From positions 4,898,501 through 4,962,500 of the forward strand of contig NZ_CP150207.1 in the NCBI RefSeq assembly GCF_037969765.1: a DNA stretch of 64,000 nt, given 5' to 3'. Origin of the DNA: Paenibacillus sp. FSL W8-0186. Lineage in GTDB: Bacteria > Bacillota > Bacilli > Paenibacillales > Paenibacillaceae. Below are positions 22,004-33,702 of this stretch, piece after piece (the first letter of the stretch is position 1; every line of letters starts with the position of its first letter). The notes below the pieces were generated by a model. The model did not search any database. It was not told the DNA's origin and was given only the letters and a program-made list of their open reading frames with translations. The position numbers and the translations under genes were made by a program.

Positions 22004-25000
22004 TTATTCGACCGTTACCGGCTCCTGACCTTCTTCAGCCTCGGTATTCTCCGGCTCTTCGAACTGTACGCTGCGGTAGCGGTTCATGCCCGTACCGGCA
22101 GGGATCAGCTTACCGATAATGACGTTCTCTTTCAGGCCAAGCAGTTTATCTACTTTGCCTTTGATCGCGGCATCGGTAAGTACCCGGGTCGTCTCCTGGA
22201 AGGAAGCGGCCGACAGGAAAGAATCCGTCTCAAGCGACGCCTTCGTGATACCAAGGAGAACAGGCTTCGCAACCGCCGGCTCCTGACCGGACAGAATCGC
22301 TTCCTTGTTCGCCATCTCATATTCATAGAGATCAACGAACGCTCCCGGCAGAAGAGGCGTATCCCCAGCATCAACGATGCGGATCTTGCGCAGCATTTGC
22401 TTGATCATAACCTCGATGTGCTTATCGTTGATTTCAACGCCCTGGTTACGGTATACGCGCTGAACTTCCTGAAGAATATAGTTCTGAACACCGCGAATCC
22501 CTTTGATGCGCAGAATTTCTTTCGGGTCAATGGAGCCGTCTGTCAGCTCGTCGCCCGCTTCGATTTCCTGTCCTTCGCTGACACGCAGGCGGGATCCGTA
22601 GGTGACGGAATAGACCTTCGTTTCCGCTTCGCCTTGAACCTCGATTTCCCGGCGGTCTTTGGCTTCGCGGATTTCTTTGATTACGCCGTCGATTTCACTG
22701 ATCGTGGCTTGCCCTTTCGGGTTACGCGCCTCGAACAGCTCCTGAATACGCGGCAAACCTTGGGTAATATCATCACCCGCAACGCCCCCGGTATGGAACG
22801 TACGCATTGTGAGCTGGGTTCCCGGTTCACCGATGGATTGTGCGGCGATGATACCCACCGCTTCACCGATCTCCACATGTTTGCCTGTCGCCAAGTTTCG
22901 CCCGTAGCACTTCTTACATACGCCATGGCGAGCGCGGCAGCTCAGCACGGAGCGGATTTGCAGCTTCGTAACGCCTGCGTCCACAACTTCATGCGCTTTG
23001 TCAGAATCGATCAGTTCATTGCGATGAACGATGATTTCCCCTGTCTTGGGATGCTTGATCGTCTCGAAGGAATAGCGTCCTTCAATACGGTCGTACAGAT
23101 CCTCGATGACCTCTTTACCATCCTGGATGACGCCGACGGTAAAGCCTTTATCCGTACCGCAGTCTTCCTCGCGGACGATAACGTCCTGTGCAACGTCAAC
23201 GAGACGGCGGGTCAGGTAACCCGAGTCAGCGGTTCGCAGCGCGGTATCCGCCAGACCTTTACGGGCACCGTGCGTCGACAGGAAGTACTCGAGAACCGTG
23301 AGGCCTTCGCGGAAGTTCGACTTGATTGGGAGCTCGATGATCCGACCGGACGGGTTGGCCATCAGACCCCGCATACCGCCAAGCTGCGTAATCTGCGATT
23401 TGTTACCCCGCGCCTTGGAATCGACCATGAGCATGATGGAGTTGAAGCGATCCATCGATTTCATGAGCACGTCGGTAATTTGGTCTTTCGATTTGGACCA
23501 GATGTCGATAACCCGGTCGTAACGCTCTTCGTTCGTAATCAGACCACGGCGGTACTGATTCGTAACAACGCGAACCTTCTCATCCGACTCTCGCAGGATC
23601 TCTTGCTTCGCATCCGGAACGACAACGTCGGAGACAGCAATACTAACGCCTGCACGAGTAGAGTAGGTGAAGCCGGTTTGCTTGATTTTATCGAGAATAA
23701 CCGACGTTTCCGTCGTATGGTATATTTCGAAGCAGCGGCCGATAATTTCTCCAAGGTACTCTTTGCCGATTCCCCCGGTTTGCGGCACGGCCATAATGCG
23801 TTCAAATACGTTGGCGCCTTTGTCATAAATAAAGTAATGATCCGGCGTTCCTTGGAACAGGTTGCTGCGCGAAGGCTCATTAATGTACGGGAAGCTGGCT
23901 GGGAAAATTTCATTGAAAATAATCCGGCCAACCGTCGTCACAAGCAGCGCATTTTGCTGAGCTTCGGTAAATCCTGTTTTGCCAAGCGCTTTAGCTGGGA
24001 TGGCTACACGCGCATGCAGAGATACCGTTCCCCGCTGATAAGCGGAAACTGCTTCGTGAGTGGACCCGAGAATCATTCCTGATCCCTTAGCTTCCTTATT
24101 GTCCATCGTCAGATAGAAGGAGCCGAGAACCATATCCTGTGAAGGAGTAACAACCGGTTTACCGTCTTTCGGGTTCAGGATGTTGCCGGAAGCAAGCATC
24201 AGAATCCGGGCTTCCGCCTGCGCTTCTGCGCTGAGCGGTACGTGCACAGCCATTTGGTCACCGTCAAAGTCCGCGTTATATGCAGTACATACGAGCGGGT
24301 GCAGACGGATCGCTCGGCCTTCGACCAGAATCGGCTCGAACGCCTGAATTCCCAAGCGGTGAAGCGTAGGAGCACGGTTAAGCAGAACCGGATGCTCTTT
24401 AATGACTTCTTCTAGCACATCCCATACCTCTGGGCTGACGCGTTCAACTTTACGTTTCGCGCTCTTGATGTTGTGAGCCAGGCCTTTATTGACCAGTTCC
24501 TTCATCACGAACGGCTTGAACAGTTCCAGCGCCATTTCCTTCGGCAGACCGCATTGGTACATCTTCAAGTAAGGACCTACGACGATAACGGAACGACCAG
24601 AGTAGTCAACCCGTTTTCCGAGCAGGTTCTGACGGAAGCGTCCTTGCTTCCCTTTCAGCATGTGGCTGAGGGATTTGAGCGGACGGTTACCAGGGCCCGT
24701 TACCGGACGGCCGCGGCGGCCGTTATCGATCAAGGCGTCAACCGCTTCCTGCAGCATGCGCTTCTCGTTCTGCACGATAATATCCGGCGCACCGAGATCG
24801 AGCAGACGTTTCAAACGGTTGTTGCGGTTAATCACGCGGCGATACAAATCATTCAGGTCAGACGTCGCAAAACGGCCGCCATCCAGCTGGACCATCGGAC
24901 GAAGCTCAGGCGGAATAACTGGAAGCACGTCGAGAATCATCCATTCCGGTTCGTTGCCGGAATTCCGGAAGGCTTCGATGACTTCCAGGCGTTTGATCGC

Positions 25001-25615
25001 ACGGTTGCGGCGCTGGCCTTGAGCCGTGCGGAGCTCTTCTTTCAAAAATTCAAGCTCTTTGTCGATATCGAGATCCTGGAGCAGCTTCTTAACCGCTTCA
25101 GCGCCCATGCCGGCTTGGAAGCCATAGCCGTATTTTTCACGGTAGCTGCGGTATTCCTTCTCGGACAGGAGCTGTTTTTTCTCCAGCGGCGTCTCGCCTG
25201 GATCGGTAACAACATAAGATGCAAAGTAAATAATCTCTTCCAATGAACGAGGCGACATATCGAGCGCCAGGCCCATCCGGCTTGGAATCCCTTTGAAGTA
25301 CCAAATATGGGATACCGGGGCGGCGAGTTCAATGTGACCCATGCGTTCACGGCGAACTTTAGCTCTAGTTACTTCGACGCCGCAGCGATCGCAGACGACG
25401 CCTTTATAACGGACACGCTTATACTTACCGCAATGACATTCCCAGTCTTTGGTCGGGCCAAAGATTTTCTCGCAGAACAGCCCTTCCTTTTCCGGTTTTA
25501 GCGTACGGTAGTTGATCGTTTCCGGTTTCTTCACTTCTCCGCGGGACCAAGAACGAATTTTGTCTGGGGAAGCAAGCCCAATTTTCATAAACTCGAAGTT
25601 GTTGACGTCCAACAA
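22004..25615 (-). CDS. rpoC: RNA polymerase beta' subunit, TTG start
   Basis: Catalytic subunit of RNA polymerase, 1203 residues. The catalytic magnesium motif [12 protein letters not shown], an N-terminal zinc site (CHCG ... CDRCG, residues ~60-80) and a second one ([11 protein letters not shown]) are all present. The TTG at 25615 is chosen because AAGGAGG is 8 bases upstream and the protein then begins [16 protein letters not shown], the normal start. It follows rpoB after ~180 bases with two hairpins. Confidence 0.98.
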   Translation of the reverse strand: MLDVNNFEFMKIGLASPDKIRSWSRGEVKKPETINYRTLKPEKEGLFCEKIFGPTKDWECHCGKYKRVRYKGVVCDRCGVEVTRAKVRRERMGHIELAAPVSHIWYFKGIPSRMGLALDMSPRSLEEIIYFASYVVTDPGETPLEKKQLLSEKEYRSYREKYGYGFQAGMGAEAVKKLLQDLDIDKELEFLKEELRTAQGQRRNRAIKRLEVIEAFRNSGNEPEWMILDVLPVIPPELRPMVQLDGGRFATSDLNDLYRRVINRNNRLKRLLDLGAPDIIVQNEKRMLQEAVDALIDNGRRGRPVTGPGNRPLKSLSHMLKGKQGRFRQNLLGKRVDYSGRSVIVVGPYLKMYQCGLPKEMALELFKPFVMKELVNKGLAHNIKSAKRKVERVSPEVWDVLEEVIKEHPVLLNRAPTLHRLGIQAFEPILVEGRAIRLHPLVCTAYNADFDGDQMAVHVPLSAEAQAEARILMLASGNILNPKDGKPVVTPSQDMVLGSFYLTMDNKEAKGSGMILGSTHEAVSAYQRGTVSLHARVAIPAKALGKTGFTEAQQNALLVTTVGRIIFNEIFPASFPYINEPSRSNLFQGTPDHYFIYDKGANVFERIMAVPQTGGIGKEYLGEIIGRCFEIYHTTETSVILDKIKQTGFTYSTRAGVSIAVSDVVVPDAKQEILRESDEKVRVVTNQYRRGLITNEERYDRVIDIWSKSKDQITDVLMKSMDRFNSIMLMVDSKARGNKSQITQLGGMRGLMANPSGRIIELPIKSNFREGLTVLEYFLSTHGARKGLADTALRTADSGYLTRRLVDVAQDVIVREEDCGTDKGFTVGVIQDGKEVIEDLYDRIEGRYSFETIKHPKTGEIIVHRNELIDSDKAHEVVDAGVTKLQIRSVLSCRARHGVCKKCYGRNLATGKHVEIGEAVGIIAAQSIGEPGTQLTMRTFHTGGVAGDDITQGLPRIQELFEARNPKGQATISEIDGVIKEIREAKDRREIEVQGEAETKVYSVTYGSRLRVSEGQEIEAGDELTDGSIDPKEILRIKGIRGVQNYILQEVQRVYRNQGVEINDKHIEVMIKQMLRKIRIVDAGDTPLLPGAFVDLYEYEMANKEAILSGQEPAVAKPVLLGITKASLETDSFLSAASFQETTRVLTDAAIKGKVDKLLGLKENVIIGKLIPAGTGMNRYRSVQFEEPENTEAEEGQEPVTVE

Positions 25616-25712
25616 GGAGCATCCCTCCTTAACCAAGTCCTGATTTTAGCATTATACACAGATCAAAATACACTGAATACGTCCGTCTATTCGATCCATC
25701 TGTCTAGGGAAA

Positions 25713-25739
25713 TATCGGCCTCCCAAAGGTAGGCCGATA
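25713..25739 (-). other. rpoB-rpoC intergenic hairpin 2
   Basis: A 9-bp stem (TATCGGCCT / AGGCCGATA) about 100 bases before rpoC. On the minus strand it is followed by TTTCCC. It could attenuate rpoC transcription or be an RNA processing site; the T-run is too short for a firm terminator call. Confidence 0.5.
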
Positions 25740-25775
25740 ATCCAGGCAGGCAGCTTCCGCTGCGGTTATCATTAT

Positions 25776-25798
25776 CACATGGCGGCAATCGCCACGTG
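25776..25798 (-). other. rpoB-rpoC intergenic hairpin 1
   Basis: A 9-bp stem (CACGTGGCG / CGCCATGTG, one G-U pair) directly after the rpoB stop codon. No T-run follows. Confidence 0.5.
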
Positions 25799-28700
25799 TT
25801 ATTCTACGCCGACTTCCGCGCCTTCCAGGTTCAGGCTCAGTTTATCTCCGGTCGCGTCGTCTTCGTCGTCGATTTCCTTCATCTCGATCTCTTCTTCGTT
25901 CTCAGTCAGGATCTTGACGTCCATACCCAAGCTTTGAAGCTCTTTAATCAAGACTTTGAACGACTCAGGCACGCCCGGCTCTGGCACATTCTCGCCTTTA
26001 ACGATCGATTCGTAGGTTTTCACCCGACCGACCACGTCATCGGACTTGACGGTAAGGATTTCCTGGAGCGTGTATGCTGCGCCATAGGCCTCGAGCGCCC
26101 ACACTTCCATCTCCCCGAACCGCTGTCCGCCGAACTGGGCTTTACCGCCGAGCGGCTGCTGTGTAACCAGCGAGTAAGGACCCGTGGAGCGAGCATGGAT
26201 TTTATCGTCAACCATGTGCGCCAGCTTAATCATGTGCATGACGCCAACGGTAACTTCACGTTCAAATCTTTCACCGGTTCTTCCGTCATACAGCACGGTT
26301 TTACCGTTGCGCTGCATACCGGCTTCTTCCATCGTATCGAACACATCATACTCGTTCGCACCGTCGAAGACCGGTGTGGCCACGTGAATTCCGAGTTGGA
26401 GCGCAGCCATCCCAAGGTGAATCTCCAGCACCTGTCCGATGTTCATCCGTGAAGGAACCCCCAGCGGGTTGAGCACGACTTGAACCGGTGTGCCATCTGG
26501 CATAAACGGCATATCTTCCTCAGGCAGAATACGGGCTACGACACCTTTGTTACCGTGGCGTCCGGCCATTTTATCCCCCTCGGAAATTTTACGCTTCTGA
26601 GCAATGTAGACGCGAACGAGCTGATTAACGCCCGGCGGCAACTCATCGCCATTCTCACGCGTAAACACCTTAACGTCAACAACGATTCCGTCCGTTCCGT
26701 GAGGAACACGCAGGGAGGTATCGCGAACTTCGCGTGCCTTCTCGCCAAAGATGGCATGCAGCAAGCGTTCTTCTGCTGTCAGCTCCGTAACACCCTTCGG
26801 CGTCACTTTACCAACGAGAATGTCGCCAGCGCTGATTTCCGCACCTACGCGGATAATACCGCGCTCATCCAGGTTGCGAAGCGCCTCTTCCCCTACGTTC
26901 GGAATATCGCGGGTAATTTCCTCAGGTCCCAGCTTCGTATCGCGGGCTTCGGACTCATATTCTTCAATGTGAATGGAAGTGTACACATCTTCCTTCACCA
27001 GCTTCTCGCTAAGCAGAATCGCATCCTCGTAGTTGTAGCCTTCCCAAGTCATGAAGGCAACGACAACGTTGCGGCCCAATGCCAATTCTCCCATTTCCGT
27101 GGACGGTCCGTCAGCCAGAATATCACCTTTCTTGACGACGTCTCCACGCTTAACGATCGGACGCTGGTTAATGCAAGTTCCTTGGTTCGAACGCATAAAT
27201 TTGTGTAATTTATATTTAACAAGGTCACCGCGTACTTCCTTGCCATCCACAACCTCGACGCGGCGCAGCCAAATTTCGTTCGCTGCGGAACGCTCGATAA
27301 TTCCATCGTATTTGGACACAATACATACACCGGAATCTTTGGCGGCTTTATGCTCCATACCTGTACCTACGAGAGGTGCTTTAGGAACCAGAAGCGGCAC
27401 AGCTTGCCGCTGCATGTTCGATCCCATCAGCGCACGGTTGGAGTCATCGTTCTCCAGGAACGGAATTAATGCGGTAGCTACGGATACAACCTGCTTCGGC
27501 GATACGTCCATATAGTCGACGCGATCACTCGGCATCGTCAGAATGTTATCCGATTGCTTGTTGTAACGGACAATGACGTTCTCATCCTGGAACGTATTAT
27601 CCTCATTGAGGATCGCGTTCGCTTGGGCGATAACGTAGTTGTCTTCCTCGTCAGCCGTCAAATAAGCGATTTGATCCGTGACTTTGCCAGTCTTCGGATC
27701 AACCCAACGATACGGCGCCTCGATAAAGCCGTACTCGTTAATCCGAGCGAATGTCGAGAGAGAGTTGATCAGACCGATGTTCGGTCCCTCCGGCGTCTCA
27801 ATCGGACACATCCGGCCATAGTGACTGTGGTGAACGTCCCGAACCTCAAAGCCCGCACGCTCACGAGTCAGACCGCCAGGCCCGAGCGCAGACAGACGGC
27901 GTTTATGCGTCAGCTCGGCAAGCGGGTTCGTCTGGTCCATGAACTGGGACAGCTGGGAGCTTCCGAAGAACTCCTTAATGGACGCGATAACCGGACGGAT
28001 ATTGATCAGCGCCTGTGGCGTAATCACGTTCGCATCCTGAATCGACATTCTCTCGCGCACAACGCGTTCCATCCGGGACAAACCGATGCGGAACTGGTTC
28101 TGCAGCAGCTCGCCAACAGAACGCAGGCGGCGGTTGCCGAGGTGGTCGATATCATCCGTGTCGCCGATACCGTGCAGCAAATTCAGGAAGTAACTGATCG
28201 ACGAAATGATGTCGGCCGGCGTAATGTGCTTGACCGATTTGTCGATATTGCGGTTCGCGATAACTTTAACGACCTTGCCATCCTCAATCGGCGAGAAAAT
28301 ATCGACCGTTTGCAGAGGCACGTCGACGGAATCGAGAACGCCGTTAGCTACATGGTAGTTCTTGAAGCCAACGCCCTCTTCCAGATAAGGAAGGATCTCG
28401 TCCAATAGACGGCGGTCAACGATTTGACCCGCTTCCGCGATAATTTCTCCGGTATTCGTATCAATCAAGCTCTCAGCGAGACGCTGATTGAACAGCCGGT
28501 TCTTGATATGAAGCTTCTTATTGATTTTGTAACGGCCAACATTGGCCAGGTCATAGCGTTTTGGATCAAAGAAACGGGCCACGAGCAAGCTCTTCGCATT
28601 ATCAAGCGTCGGCGGCTCGCCCGGACGGAGGCGTTCATAAATTTCAATCAGCGCCTTCTCCGTGGAGTCCGTGTTATCTTTGTCCAGCGTGTTGCGGATA

Positions 28701-29344
28701 TATTCATCATTGCCCAGCAAATCCAGAATCTCGGCATCCGTACCGAAGCCAAGCGCGCGAAGCAGCACGGTAACCGGAATTTTACGAGTACGGTCGATCC
28801 GGACATAGATAATGTCCTTCGCGTCCATCTCCAACTCCAGCCATGCGCCGCGGTTCGGAATCACTGTGGCAGTATACGTCTTTTTGCCATTCTTATCGAT
28901 TTTCGTACTGAAATAGACGCTAGGAGAGCGCACCAACTGGCTGACAATAACCCGTTCCGCACCGTTAATAATAAAGGTGCCGGTTTCCGTCATCAGCGGG
29001 AAATCTCCCATAAACACTTCCTGCTCTTTGACTTCGCCGGTTTCTTTGTTAATCAGCCGGACTTTAACCCTAAGCGGAGCCGCATACGTTACGTCGCGTT
29101 CCTTCGCATCGTCAACCGTATACTTCGGTTCGCCGAGGCTGTAATCGATAAATTCCAACACCAAATTCCCGGTAAAATCCTGAATTGGCGAAATGTCCTG
29201 GAACATCTCCCGGAGACCTTCCTCCAGGAACCAATCGTAGGATTTCTGTTGGATTTCGATCAGGTTCGGAACTTCGAGTACCTCGTTAATTCGTGCATAA
29301 CTTCGCCGAGTGCGTCGACCATATTGAACAAGATGTCCTGCCAA
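25799..29344 (-). CDS. rpoB: RNA polymerase beta subunit, TTG start
   Basis: Core RNA polymerase subunit, 1181 residues. The rifampicin pocket [20 protein letters not shown] ... [11 protein letters not shown] is wild type, so rifampicin sensitivity is expected at this locus. The TTG at 29344 gives [11 protein letters not shown], like the TTG start known in B. subtilis, and has GAGGGGTGA upstream. An ATG six codons earlier has only a weak site. The C-terminal tail is acidic ([17 protein letters not shown]), as in relatives. Confidence 0.98.
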   Translation of the reverse strand: MAGHLVQYGRRTRRSYARINEVLEVPNLIEIQQKSYDWFLEEGLREMFQDISPIQDFTGNLVLEFIDYSLGEPKYTVDDAKERDVTYAAPLRVKVRLINKETGEVKEQEVFMGDFPLMTETGTFIINGAERVIVSQLVRSPSVYFSTKIDKNGKKTYTATVIPNRGAWLELEMDAKDIIYVRIDRTRKIPVTVLLRALGFGTDAEILDLLGNDEYIRNTLDKDNTDSTEKALIEIYERLRPGEPPTLDNAKSLLVARFFDPKRYDLANVGRYKINKKLHIKNRLFNQRLAESLIDTNTGEIIAEAGQIVDRRLLDEILPYLEEGVGFKNYHVANGVLDSVDVPLQTVDIFSPIEDGKVVKVIANRNIDKSVKHITPADIISSISYFLNLLHGIGDTDDIDHLGNRRLRSVGELLQNQFRIGLSRMERVVRERMSIQDANVITPQALINIRPVIASIKEFFGSSQLSQFMDQTNPLAELTHKRRLSALGPGGLTRERAGFEVRDVHHSHYGRMCPIETPEGPNIGLINSLSTFARINEYGFIEAPYRWVDPKTGKVTDQIAYLTADEEDNYVIAQANAILNEDNTFQDENVIVRYNKQSDNILTMPSDRVDYMDVSPKQVVSVATALIPFLENDDSNRALMGSNMQRQAVPLLVPKAPLVGTGMEHKAAKDSGVCIVSKYDGIIERSAANEIWLRRVEVVDGKEVRGDLVKYKLHKFMRSNQGTCINQRPIVKRGDVVKKGDILADGPSTEMGELALGRNVVVAFMTWEGYNYEDAILLSEKLVKEDVYTSIHIEEYESEARDTKLGPEEITRDIPNVGEEALRNLDERGIIRVGAEISAGDILVGKVTPKGVTELTAEERLLHAIFGEKAREVRDTSLRVPHGTDGIVVDVKVFTRENGDELPPGVNQLVRVYIAQKRKISEGDKMAGRHGNKGVVARILPEEDMPFMPDGTPVQVVLNPLGVPSRMNIGQVLEIHLGMAALQLGIHVATPVFDGANEYDVFDTMEEAGMQRNGKTVLYDGRTGERFEREVTVGVMHMIKLAHMVDDKIHARSTGPYSLVTQQPLGGKAQFGGQRFGEMEVWALEAYGAAYTLQEILTVKSDDVVGRVKTYESIVKGENVPEPGVPESFKVLIKELQSLGMDVKILTENEEEIEMKEIDDEDDATGDKLSLNLEGAEVGVE

Positions 29345-29388
29345 CTTATACTCACCCCTCATGTCTACTCACTTTAAAAAAATACATT

Positions 29389-29433
29389 GCGAACCCGTGT
29401 TTGCACCTATATAATAGGTTCAAGGCGGGTTGC
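29389..29433 (-). other. long imperfect hairpin in the rpoB leader
   Basis: Minus-strand GCAACCCG ... CCTTGAACCTA pairs with TAGGTGCAAA ... CGGGTTCGC, with small bulges, ~45 bases before rpoB. The leader between the promoter (29655) and rpoB is ~310 bases. Apart from this hairpin I see a TATAAT near 29540 without a clear -35, and no other feature. Confidence 0.5.
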
Positions 29434-29654
29434 AGCTGCTGCACAAATAAAGAAAAGCCCTTATCGAATGCTTTCGAAAAAAGAGCACCATTATCCGTGT
29501 CGTTTCTGCCTAACTATCCCCCGTATTCAGTAGATTTGCCCAAAATGTACACATTATACGTTAAACAAGATGATTTTATTCATTGTTTCGTAAAAACCCT
29601 TGACATTTCAGCAAACTAAAGTCACAAGGGGCATCCTAATACTGACATTTTATA

Positions 29655-29683
29655 ATAATATCACAACCAGGTTCTCAGGTCAA
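29655..29683 (-). promoter_or_regulatory. promoter of rpoB-rpoC
   Basis: Minus strand TTGACC (29678-29683), 17-bp spacer, TATTAT (29655-29660), just downstream of rsmC. It gives rpoBC its own promoter in addition to any read-through. Confidence 0.8.
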
Positions 29684-29713
29684 CCTTTTTCTGCTCTGTT
29701 TTCAGAGCCGTTT

Positions 29714-30310
29714 TTATTTTACCGCTCGATAAACTCTGTACCCCTTGTCCTTCGTCACTTCCTCAACCTGTGCGAATAACGACTCCAGCTTCTGTTTTGC
29801 CGACGGCGCCCCTTGCTTCTTTTGTATCACGATCCATAATGCTCCGCCCTCTCGCAGCCGTTCATAGGCTCCCTCAAAAATGGCATGAACGACTTCCTTG
29901 CCAGCGCGAATAGGCGGGTTCGTCAATATCACATCAAATTGTTGCTCACCTAACGCCGCGAATAGATCACTTTCCACGATCGTTACGTTGGCAATTTTAT
30001 TGTTCGCCGCATTTTCTTTGGCAAGCTCGACCGCTCTCTGGTTGACATCAATCATAGTGACATGGCCGCGGCCCGCAAGTCTAGCTGCCGTAAGCCCGAT
30101 CGGGCCATAACCGCACCCGACATCAAGCACCTGCGCAGCTTCCGGAATATCCATCGCTTCGATGAGCACTCTGCTCCCGTAATCTACTCCGCCTTTTGCA
30201 AAAACCCCCGCATCGCTAATGAAGCGAAATTTCTGTCCGCGCAATTGAGCGTCCCATATTTTCCGGTCATGCGCCGTAGAAGGTTGATTCGTATAATAGT
30301 GATCTGCCAT
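29714..30310 (-). CDS. rsmC: class I SAM-dependent methyltransferase, RsmC/YbxB type
   Basis: Predicted 16S rRNA guanine methyltransferase of the RsmC family. The 198-residue product has SAM motif I VLDVGCGYGPIG (residues ~62-73) and the catalytic-type NPPIRAGK (~131-138). The ATG at 30310 is 8 bases from TGGAGG; the upstream GTG overlaps that site. Its position between rplL and rpoB is the same as ybxB in Bacillus. The exact methylated base is inferred from the family. Confidence 0.9.
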   Translation of the reverse strand: MADHYYTNQPSTAHDRKIWDAQLRGQKFRFISDAGVFAKGGVDYGSRVLIEAMDIPEAAQVLDVGCGYGPIGLTAARLAGRGHVTMIDVNQRAVELAKENAANNKIANVTIVESDLFAALGEQQFDVILTNPPIRAGKEVVHAIFEGAYERLREGGALWIVIQKKQGAPSAKQKLESLFAQVEEVTKDKGYRVYRAVK

Positions 30311-30456
30311 CTGGCATACCTCCACCCGATATGTCTTACAGCGAAATCTGATATCATTGAATACATCTTGTCATTCCATTTTAACCAAGAATCAGCTGTT
30401 TATTGCCATTTTCCAACAAACAGGATTCACGATACTGCTCATTGCACTTGCAAACA

Positions 30457-30485
30457 AACCCCCTTGAACTCGGTTCAAGGGGGTT
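30457..30485 (-). terminator. terminator of rplJ-rplL
   Basis: A 13-bp stem AACCCCCTTGAAC / GTTCAAGGGGGTT with a 3-base loop, followed on the minus strand by TGTTTG. It begins 20 bases after the rplL stop and should limit read-through into rsmC-rpoB. Confidence 0.75.
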
Positions 30486-30505
30486 GTCATCAAAGAGGCG
30501 TAGAA

Positions 30506-30871
30506 TTATTTTACTTCTACAGTTGCGCCTGCTTCTTCCAATTTTGCTTTTACAGCTTCTGCTTCTTCTTTGCCCACTTTTTCTTTCAGTGGTTTTGGAG
30601 CGTTGTCAACGAGTTCTTTCGCTTCTTTCAGGCCAAGACCTGTGATTTCGCGAACAACTTTGATAACGTTGATTTTGGATGCACCAGCGTTAGCCAGGAT
30701 TACATCGAACTCGGATTGCTCAGCAGCTTCAGCAGCACCGCCGCCACCGCCAGCTACAACAACAGGAGCTGCTGCAGTAACGCCGAATTCTTCTTCGATT
30801 GCTTTAACCAGATCGTTCAGTTCAAGAACGGACATGCCTTTAATTGCTTCTAAAATTGTTTCTTTGCTCAT
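30506..30871 (-). CDS. rplL: 50S ribosomal protein L7/L12
   Basis: Stalk protein that recruits translational GTPases. The 121-residue product has an N-terminal dimerisation helix ([18 protein letters not shown]), an alanine/glycine-rich hinge (~38-50) and the C-terminal domain with [17 protein letters not shown]. Confidence 0.98.
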   Translation of the reverse strand: MSKETILEAIKGMSVLELNDLVKAIEEEFGVTAAAPVVVAGGGGGAAEAAEQSEFDVILANAGASKINVIKVVREITGLGLKEAKELVDNAPKPLKEKVGKEEAEAVKAKLEEAGATVEVK

Positions 30872-30940
30872 GGTAGAACCTCCATTTTATAGTTGATAAG
30901 AGTTAAATTCATTTATTAACTGACTGCATGAAAAGCAAGC

Positions 30941-31450
30941 TTACGCGCTTGCGCTGCCTTCTTCTTTCTCTGCAACGGCTTTGACTGCCAGCGCGAAGTT
31001 GCGAACTGGAGCTTGAAGCACGCTGAGGAGCATCGAAAGGAGACCTTCGCGGGAAGGAAGATCCGCGAGCGCTTTGATTTGGTCGACGCCGACTACACGG
31101 CCTTCAACCACGCCACCTTTTACTTTAAGCGCATCGTTCTTCTTTGCGAACTCGCTGATGATTTTAGCCGGAGCTACCGCATCGTCAGCACTGAACGCGA
31201 TTGCTGTAGGACCAGTCAATACTTCGTCCAGTTCAGTAAGTTCCGCAGCCGCAGTTGCGCGGCGAACGAGCGTGTTTTTCAATACTTGGAATTCTACGCC
31301 AGCTTCACGAAGCTGTTTACGCAGTTCCGTTACTTGAGTAACGTTCAGTCCACGGTAGTCAGCAACAACAGTTGTTGCGCTCTCGCGAAGCTTAGCTGTT
31401 ACCACGTCAACGGCTTCCTGCTTTGCTTGAATCACTTTTGCGTTTGCCAA
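30941..31450 (-). CDS. rplJ: 50S ribosomal protein L10, TTG start
   Basis: Stalk-base protein that binds L7/L12 and 23S rRNA, and in Bacillus binds its own leader to control rplJL. The 169-residue product has [20 protein letters not shown] (~25-44) and [18 protein letters not shown]. The TTG at 31450 is 8 bases from AGGAGG and gives the normal N-terminus; the 20 upstream codons lie in the leader. Confidence 0.96.
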   Translation of the reverse strand: MANAKVIQAKQEAVDVVTAKLRESATTVVADYRGLNVTQVTELRKQLREAGVEFQVLKNTLVRRATAAAELTELDEVLTGPTAIAFSADDAVAPAKIISEFAKKNDALKVKGGVVEGRVVGVDQIKALADLPSREGLLSMLLSVLQAPVRNFALAVKAVAEKEEGSASA

Positions 31451-31591
31451 ACTGTACACCTCCTGATAGATATGCTGGGCACAAGCCGAGGTGCAAACCT
31501 CGCTTGACATCCCTTTCCGTAGCGGTTCAAAACCTCGCTCTAGAAAGACTTTTAAAGAACCTGACGGCCCGCAAGCCGATCCCAGTCCATT

Positions 31592-31722
31592 AAAAAAGCC
31601 TCCGTAGAATCACGAAGGCCTGATGAATCATCATTCCGCAGTTAACCTGCAGCATGCTGACGTTCTATCACAACACCTCGGTAGGAAATTAAGCCTTGCA
31701 AGGGCACCTACTGTCTACGGTA
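31592..31722 (-). promoter_or_regulatory. L10 leader (autoregulatory RNA) with attenuator hairpin
   Basis: The RNA between the rplJ promoter and gene carries the typical L10-leader pieces, with GACAGTAGGTG and TTTCCTACCGAGG pairing in part (about 31675-31717). A terminator-like hairpin follows (31598-31619, GCCTTCGTG / TACGGAGGC, then TTTTTT at 31592-31597). In Bacillus the L10-L12 complex binds this kind of leader. About 140 bases more lie between the attenuator and rplJ. Confidence 0.8.
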
Positions 31723-31762
31723 AGCATATTCGAATTTAGTTACTTTTCAAAACAACTCGTTC

Positions 31763-31791
31763 AGTATACCAAGGGAAAGAACATATGTCAA
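31763..31791 (-). promoter_or_regulatory. promoter of rplJ-rplL
   Basis: Minus strand TTGACA (31786-31791), 17-bp spacer, TATACT (31763-31768), immediately downstream of rplA. A near-consensus sigma-A promoter. Confidence 0.88.
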
Positions 31792-31818
31792 ACCCTTCCC
31801 CACGAACCGCGGGAGGTA

Positions 31819-32511
31819 TTATCTGAATGCAGCTGCGTTAACGCGAGCACTTGGTCCCATCGTGGAAGAAACCGCGATGTTCTTCAAGTAAACACCTTTG
31901 GCAGCAGCAGGTTTAGCACGGTTCAATGCATCGATGAGAGCTTTCAGGTTCTCGTCAAGCTGTTCGGCACTGAAAGATACCTTGCCGATCGGCGCATGAA
32001 TTTGGCCTGCTTTGTCCAAACGGTATTCGATTTTACCCGCTTTGATTTCTTGAACCGCTTTAGCTACGTCAAACGTAACCGTGCCAGCTTTAGGGTTAGG
32101 CATAAGGCCTTTACCACCGAGCAAGCGTCCAAGTTTACCAACTTCACTCATCATGTCTGGTGTCGCTACGCAGACGTCGAAGTCGAACCAGCCTTGTTGA
32201 ATTTTGTTGATCATGTCTTGATCGCCAACAAAGTCCGCTCCAGCCGCTTCCGCTTCCTTCGCTTTCTCACCTTTGGCGAATACCAATACGCGCTGCGTCT
32301 TACCCGTGCCGTGAGGCAGGACAACGATACCGCGAACGGCTTGGTCTTGTTTACGTGGGTCTACGCCCAAACGAACCGCTACTTCAACGGTTTCGTCGAA
32401 TTTAGCACTTGCTGCCTTCTTCACCAACTCAACGGCTTCGGAAGGCTCATAAGTTGCTTCGCTGTCGATCAGCTTGGCAGCTTCAAGGTATTTCTTACCG
32501 TGTTTAGCCAT
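31819..32511 (-). CDS. rplA: 50S ribosomal protein L1
   Basis: L1-stalk protein that helps release E-site tRNA and often represses its own operon. The 230-residue product contains [16 protein letters not shown] and the conserved [10 protein letters not shown] near residue 137. Confidence 0.98.
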   Translation of the reverse strand: MAKHGKKYLEAAKLIDSEATYEPSEAVELVKKAASAKFDETVEVAVRLGVDPRKQDQAVRGIVVLPHGTGKTQRVLVFAKGEKAKEAEAAGADFVGDQDMINKIQQGWFDFDVCVATPDMMSEVGKLGRLLGGKGLMPNPKAGTVTFDVAKAVQEIKAGKIEYRLDKAGQIHAPIGKVSFSAEQLDENLKALIDALNRAKPAAAKGVYLKNIAVSSTMGPSARVNAAAFR

Positions 32512-32561
32512 GAAAATATTCCTCCTTGTGTGGTGTTAGCGGAAATTCCTCCCACTGATCT

Positions 32562-32602
32562 CTAAATTACATAGTTACCCTAAAGGCTAACATGCAATTT
32601 AG
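32562..32602 (-). other. hairpin between rplK and rplA
   Basis: About 15 imperfect base pairs (CTAAATTGCATG.TTA with TAACTATGTAATTTAG) around a 10-base loop, in the 141-base gap. It may be an L1 target or a processing site. L1 autoregulation is known in other bacteria; its role here is inference. Confidence 0.45.
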
Positions 32603-32652
32603 AGGCAACTTCTGTTGCAATGGCAACATCCGTTGTTCGGCCGCTCCAAGAA

Positions 32653-33078
32653 TTAGTCTTGGATCGCGATACCCATACTGCGAGCAGTACCTTCGACCAT
32701 ACGCATAGCCGCTTCAACGGTAGCTGCGTTCAGGTCTTGCATTTTTTGCTCCGCAATTTGACGAACAGCGTCGCGTTTAACGGTAGCTACTTTCTTCTTA
32801 TTCGGTTCACCGGATCCCTTCTCAACTTTCGCAGCAACGCGAAGCAGAACGGCAGCTGGTGGAGTCTTGGTGATGAAAGTGAAAGAACGGTCTTCAAACA
32901 CCGAGATTTCAACCGGAATAATCAAACCTGCTTGATCGGCAGTACGTGCGTTAAACTCTTTACAGAATGCCATGATGTTGACACCTGCTTGACCCAGCGC
33001 CGGACCTACCGGAGGTGCAGGATTCGCTTTACCTGCAGGAATTTGCAGTTTTACCATTTTGATAACCTTTTTTGCCAT
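32653..33078 (-). CDS. rplK: 50S ribosomal protein L11
   Basis: Forms the thiostrepton and GTPase-associated region with 23S rRNA, and is needed for RelA activation in other bacteria. The 141-residue product has [21 protein letters not shown] (residues ~21-41). The ATG at 33078 is 8 bases from AAGGAGG; an upstream in-frame start is rejected. Confidence 0.98.
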   Translation of the reverse strand: MAKKVIKMVKLQIPAGKANPAPPVGPALGQAGVNIMAFCKEFNARTADQAGLIIPVEISVFEDRSFTFITKTPPAAVLLRVAAKVEKGSGEPNKKKVATVKRDAVRQIAEQKMQDLNAATVEAAMRMVEGTARSMGIAIQD

Positions 33079-33145
33079 GTAAGACACCTCCTTGCCCTAA
33101 TAGTGGTCGACGGGAATTTCTCCCCTCCCACGTAACCTAAGAAAC

Positions 33146-33679
33146 CTATATTTTTTCCACTTGAGTGTAATCTAGTTCAAGCGGGGTTTCTCGTCCAAAC
33201 ATGTTGACGTGAACCTTGAGCTTGCTCTTGTCGACGAGAATTTCTTCGATCGATCCGACAAAATTAGCAAACGGGCCAACCTTGATACGTACGGATTCTT
33301 TGACTTCGAAATCGATGACCGGCTTCGGTTCTTCCATGCCCATATGACGCAAAATCTGATCTACTTCTTCAGGAAGCAGAGGAGTCGGCTTGGAACCGGA
33401 GCCTGTCGAGCCAACGAATCCCGTAACCCCTGGTGTGTTGCGGACAACGTACCAAGAATCATCGGTCTGGATCATTTCCACCAAAACATAACCGGGGTAA
33501 ACTTTACGCATGACGGTCTTCTTCTTCCCGTCTTTGTTTACCACTTCTTCCTCCATCGGAACAAGAACGCGGAATATCTTGTCTTCCATGCCCATCGACT
33601 CAACGCGTTTCTCCAAATTGGCTTTGACCTTGTTCTCATACCCGGAATAGGTATGTACTACATACCATCTTTTCTCCAT
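33146..33679 (-). CDS. nusG: transcription elongation/termination factor NusG
   Basis: Binds RNA polymerase and affects pausing and termination. The 177-residue product has the NGN domain beginning WYVVHTYSGYENKV and a C-terminal KOW domain with RIKVGPFANFVGSIEEI. It follows secE, the usual order. Confidence 0.98.
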   Translation of the reverse strand: MEKRWYVVHTYSGYENKVKANLEKRVESMGMEDKIFRVLVPMEEEVVNKDGKKKTVMRKVYPGYVLVEMIQTDDSWYVVRNTPGVTGFVGSTGSGSKPTPLLPEEVDQILRHMGMEEPKPVIDFEVKESVRIKVGPFANFVGSIEEILVDKSKLKVHVNMFGRETPLELDYTQVEKI

Positions 33680-33702
33680 ATCAAGCCACCTAAGGACCCT
33701 TC

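Noticed and set aside
21968..24082. A 704-codon open frame on the plus strand opposite rpoC
   Set aside because: It lies wholly antisense to rpoC and has no ribosome binding site or recognisable motif. Long antisense frames arise from the codon bias of rpoC.
25799..29344. Antibiotic-resistance changes in rpoB, rpsL or rpsE
   Set aside because: The rifampicin, streptomycin and spectinomycin regions read as wild type by eye.
29693..29708. Hairpin GCTCTG-TTTT-CAGAGC followed by CGTTTTTATTTT
   Set aside because: The T-run is on the plus strand, but no plus-strand gene lies upstream. On the minus strand it has no T-run, so it is not a terminator for rsmC.
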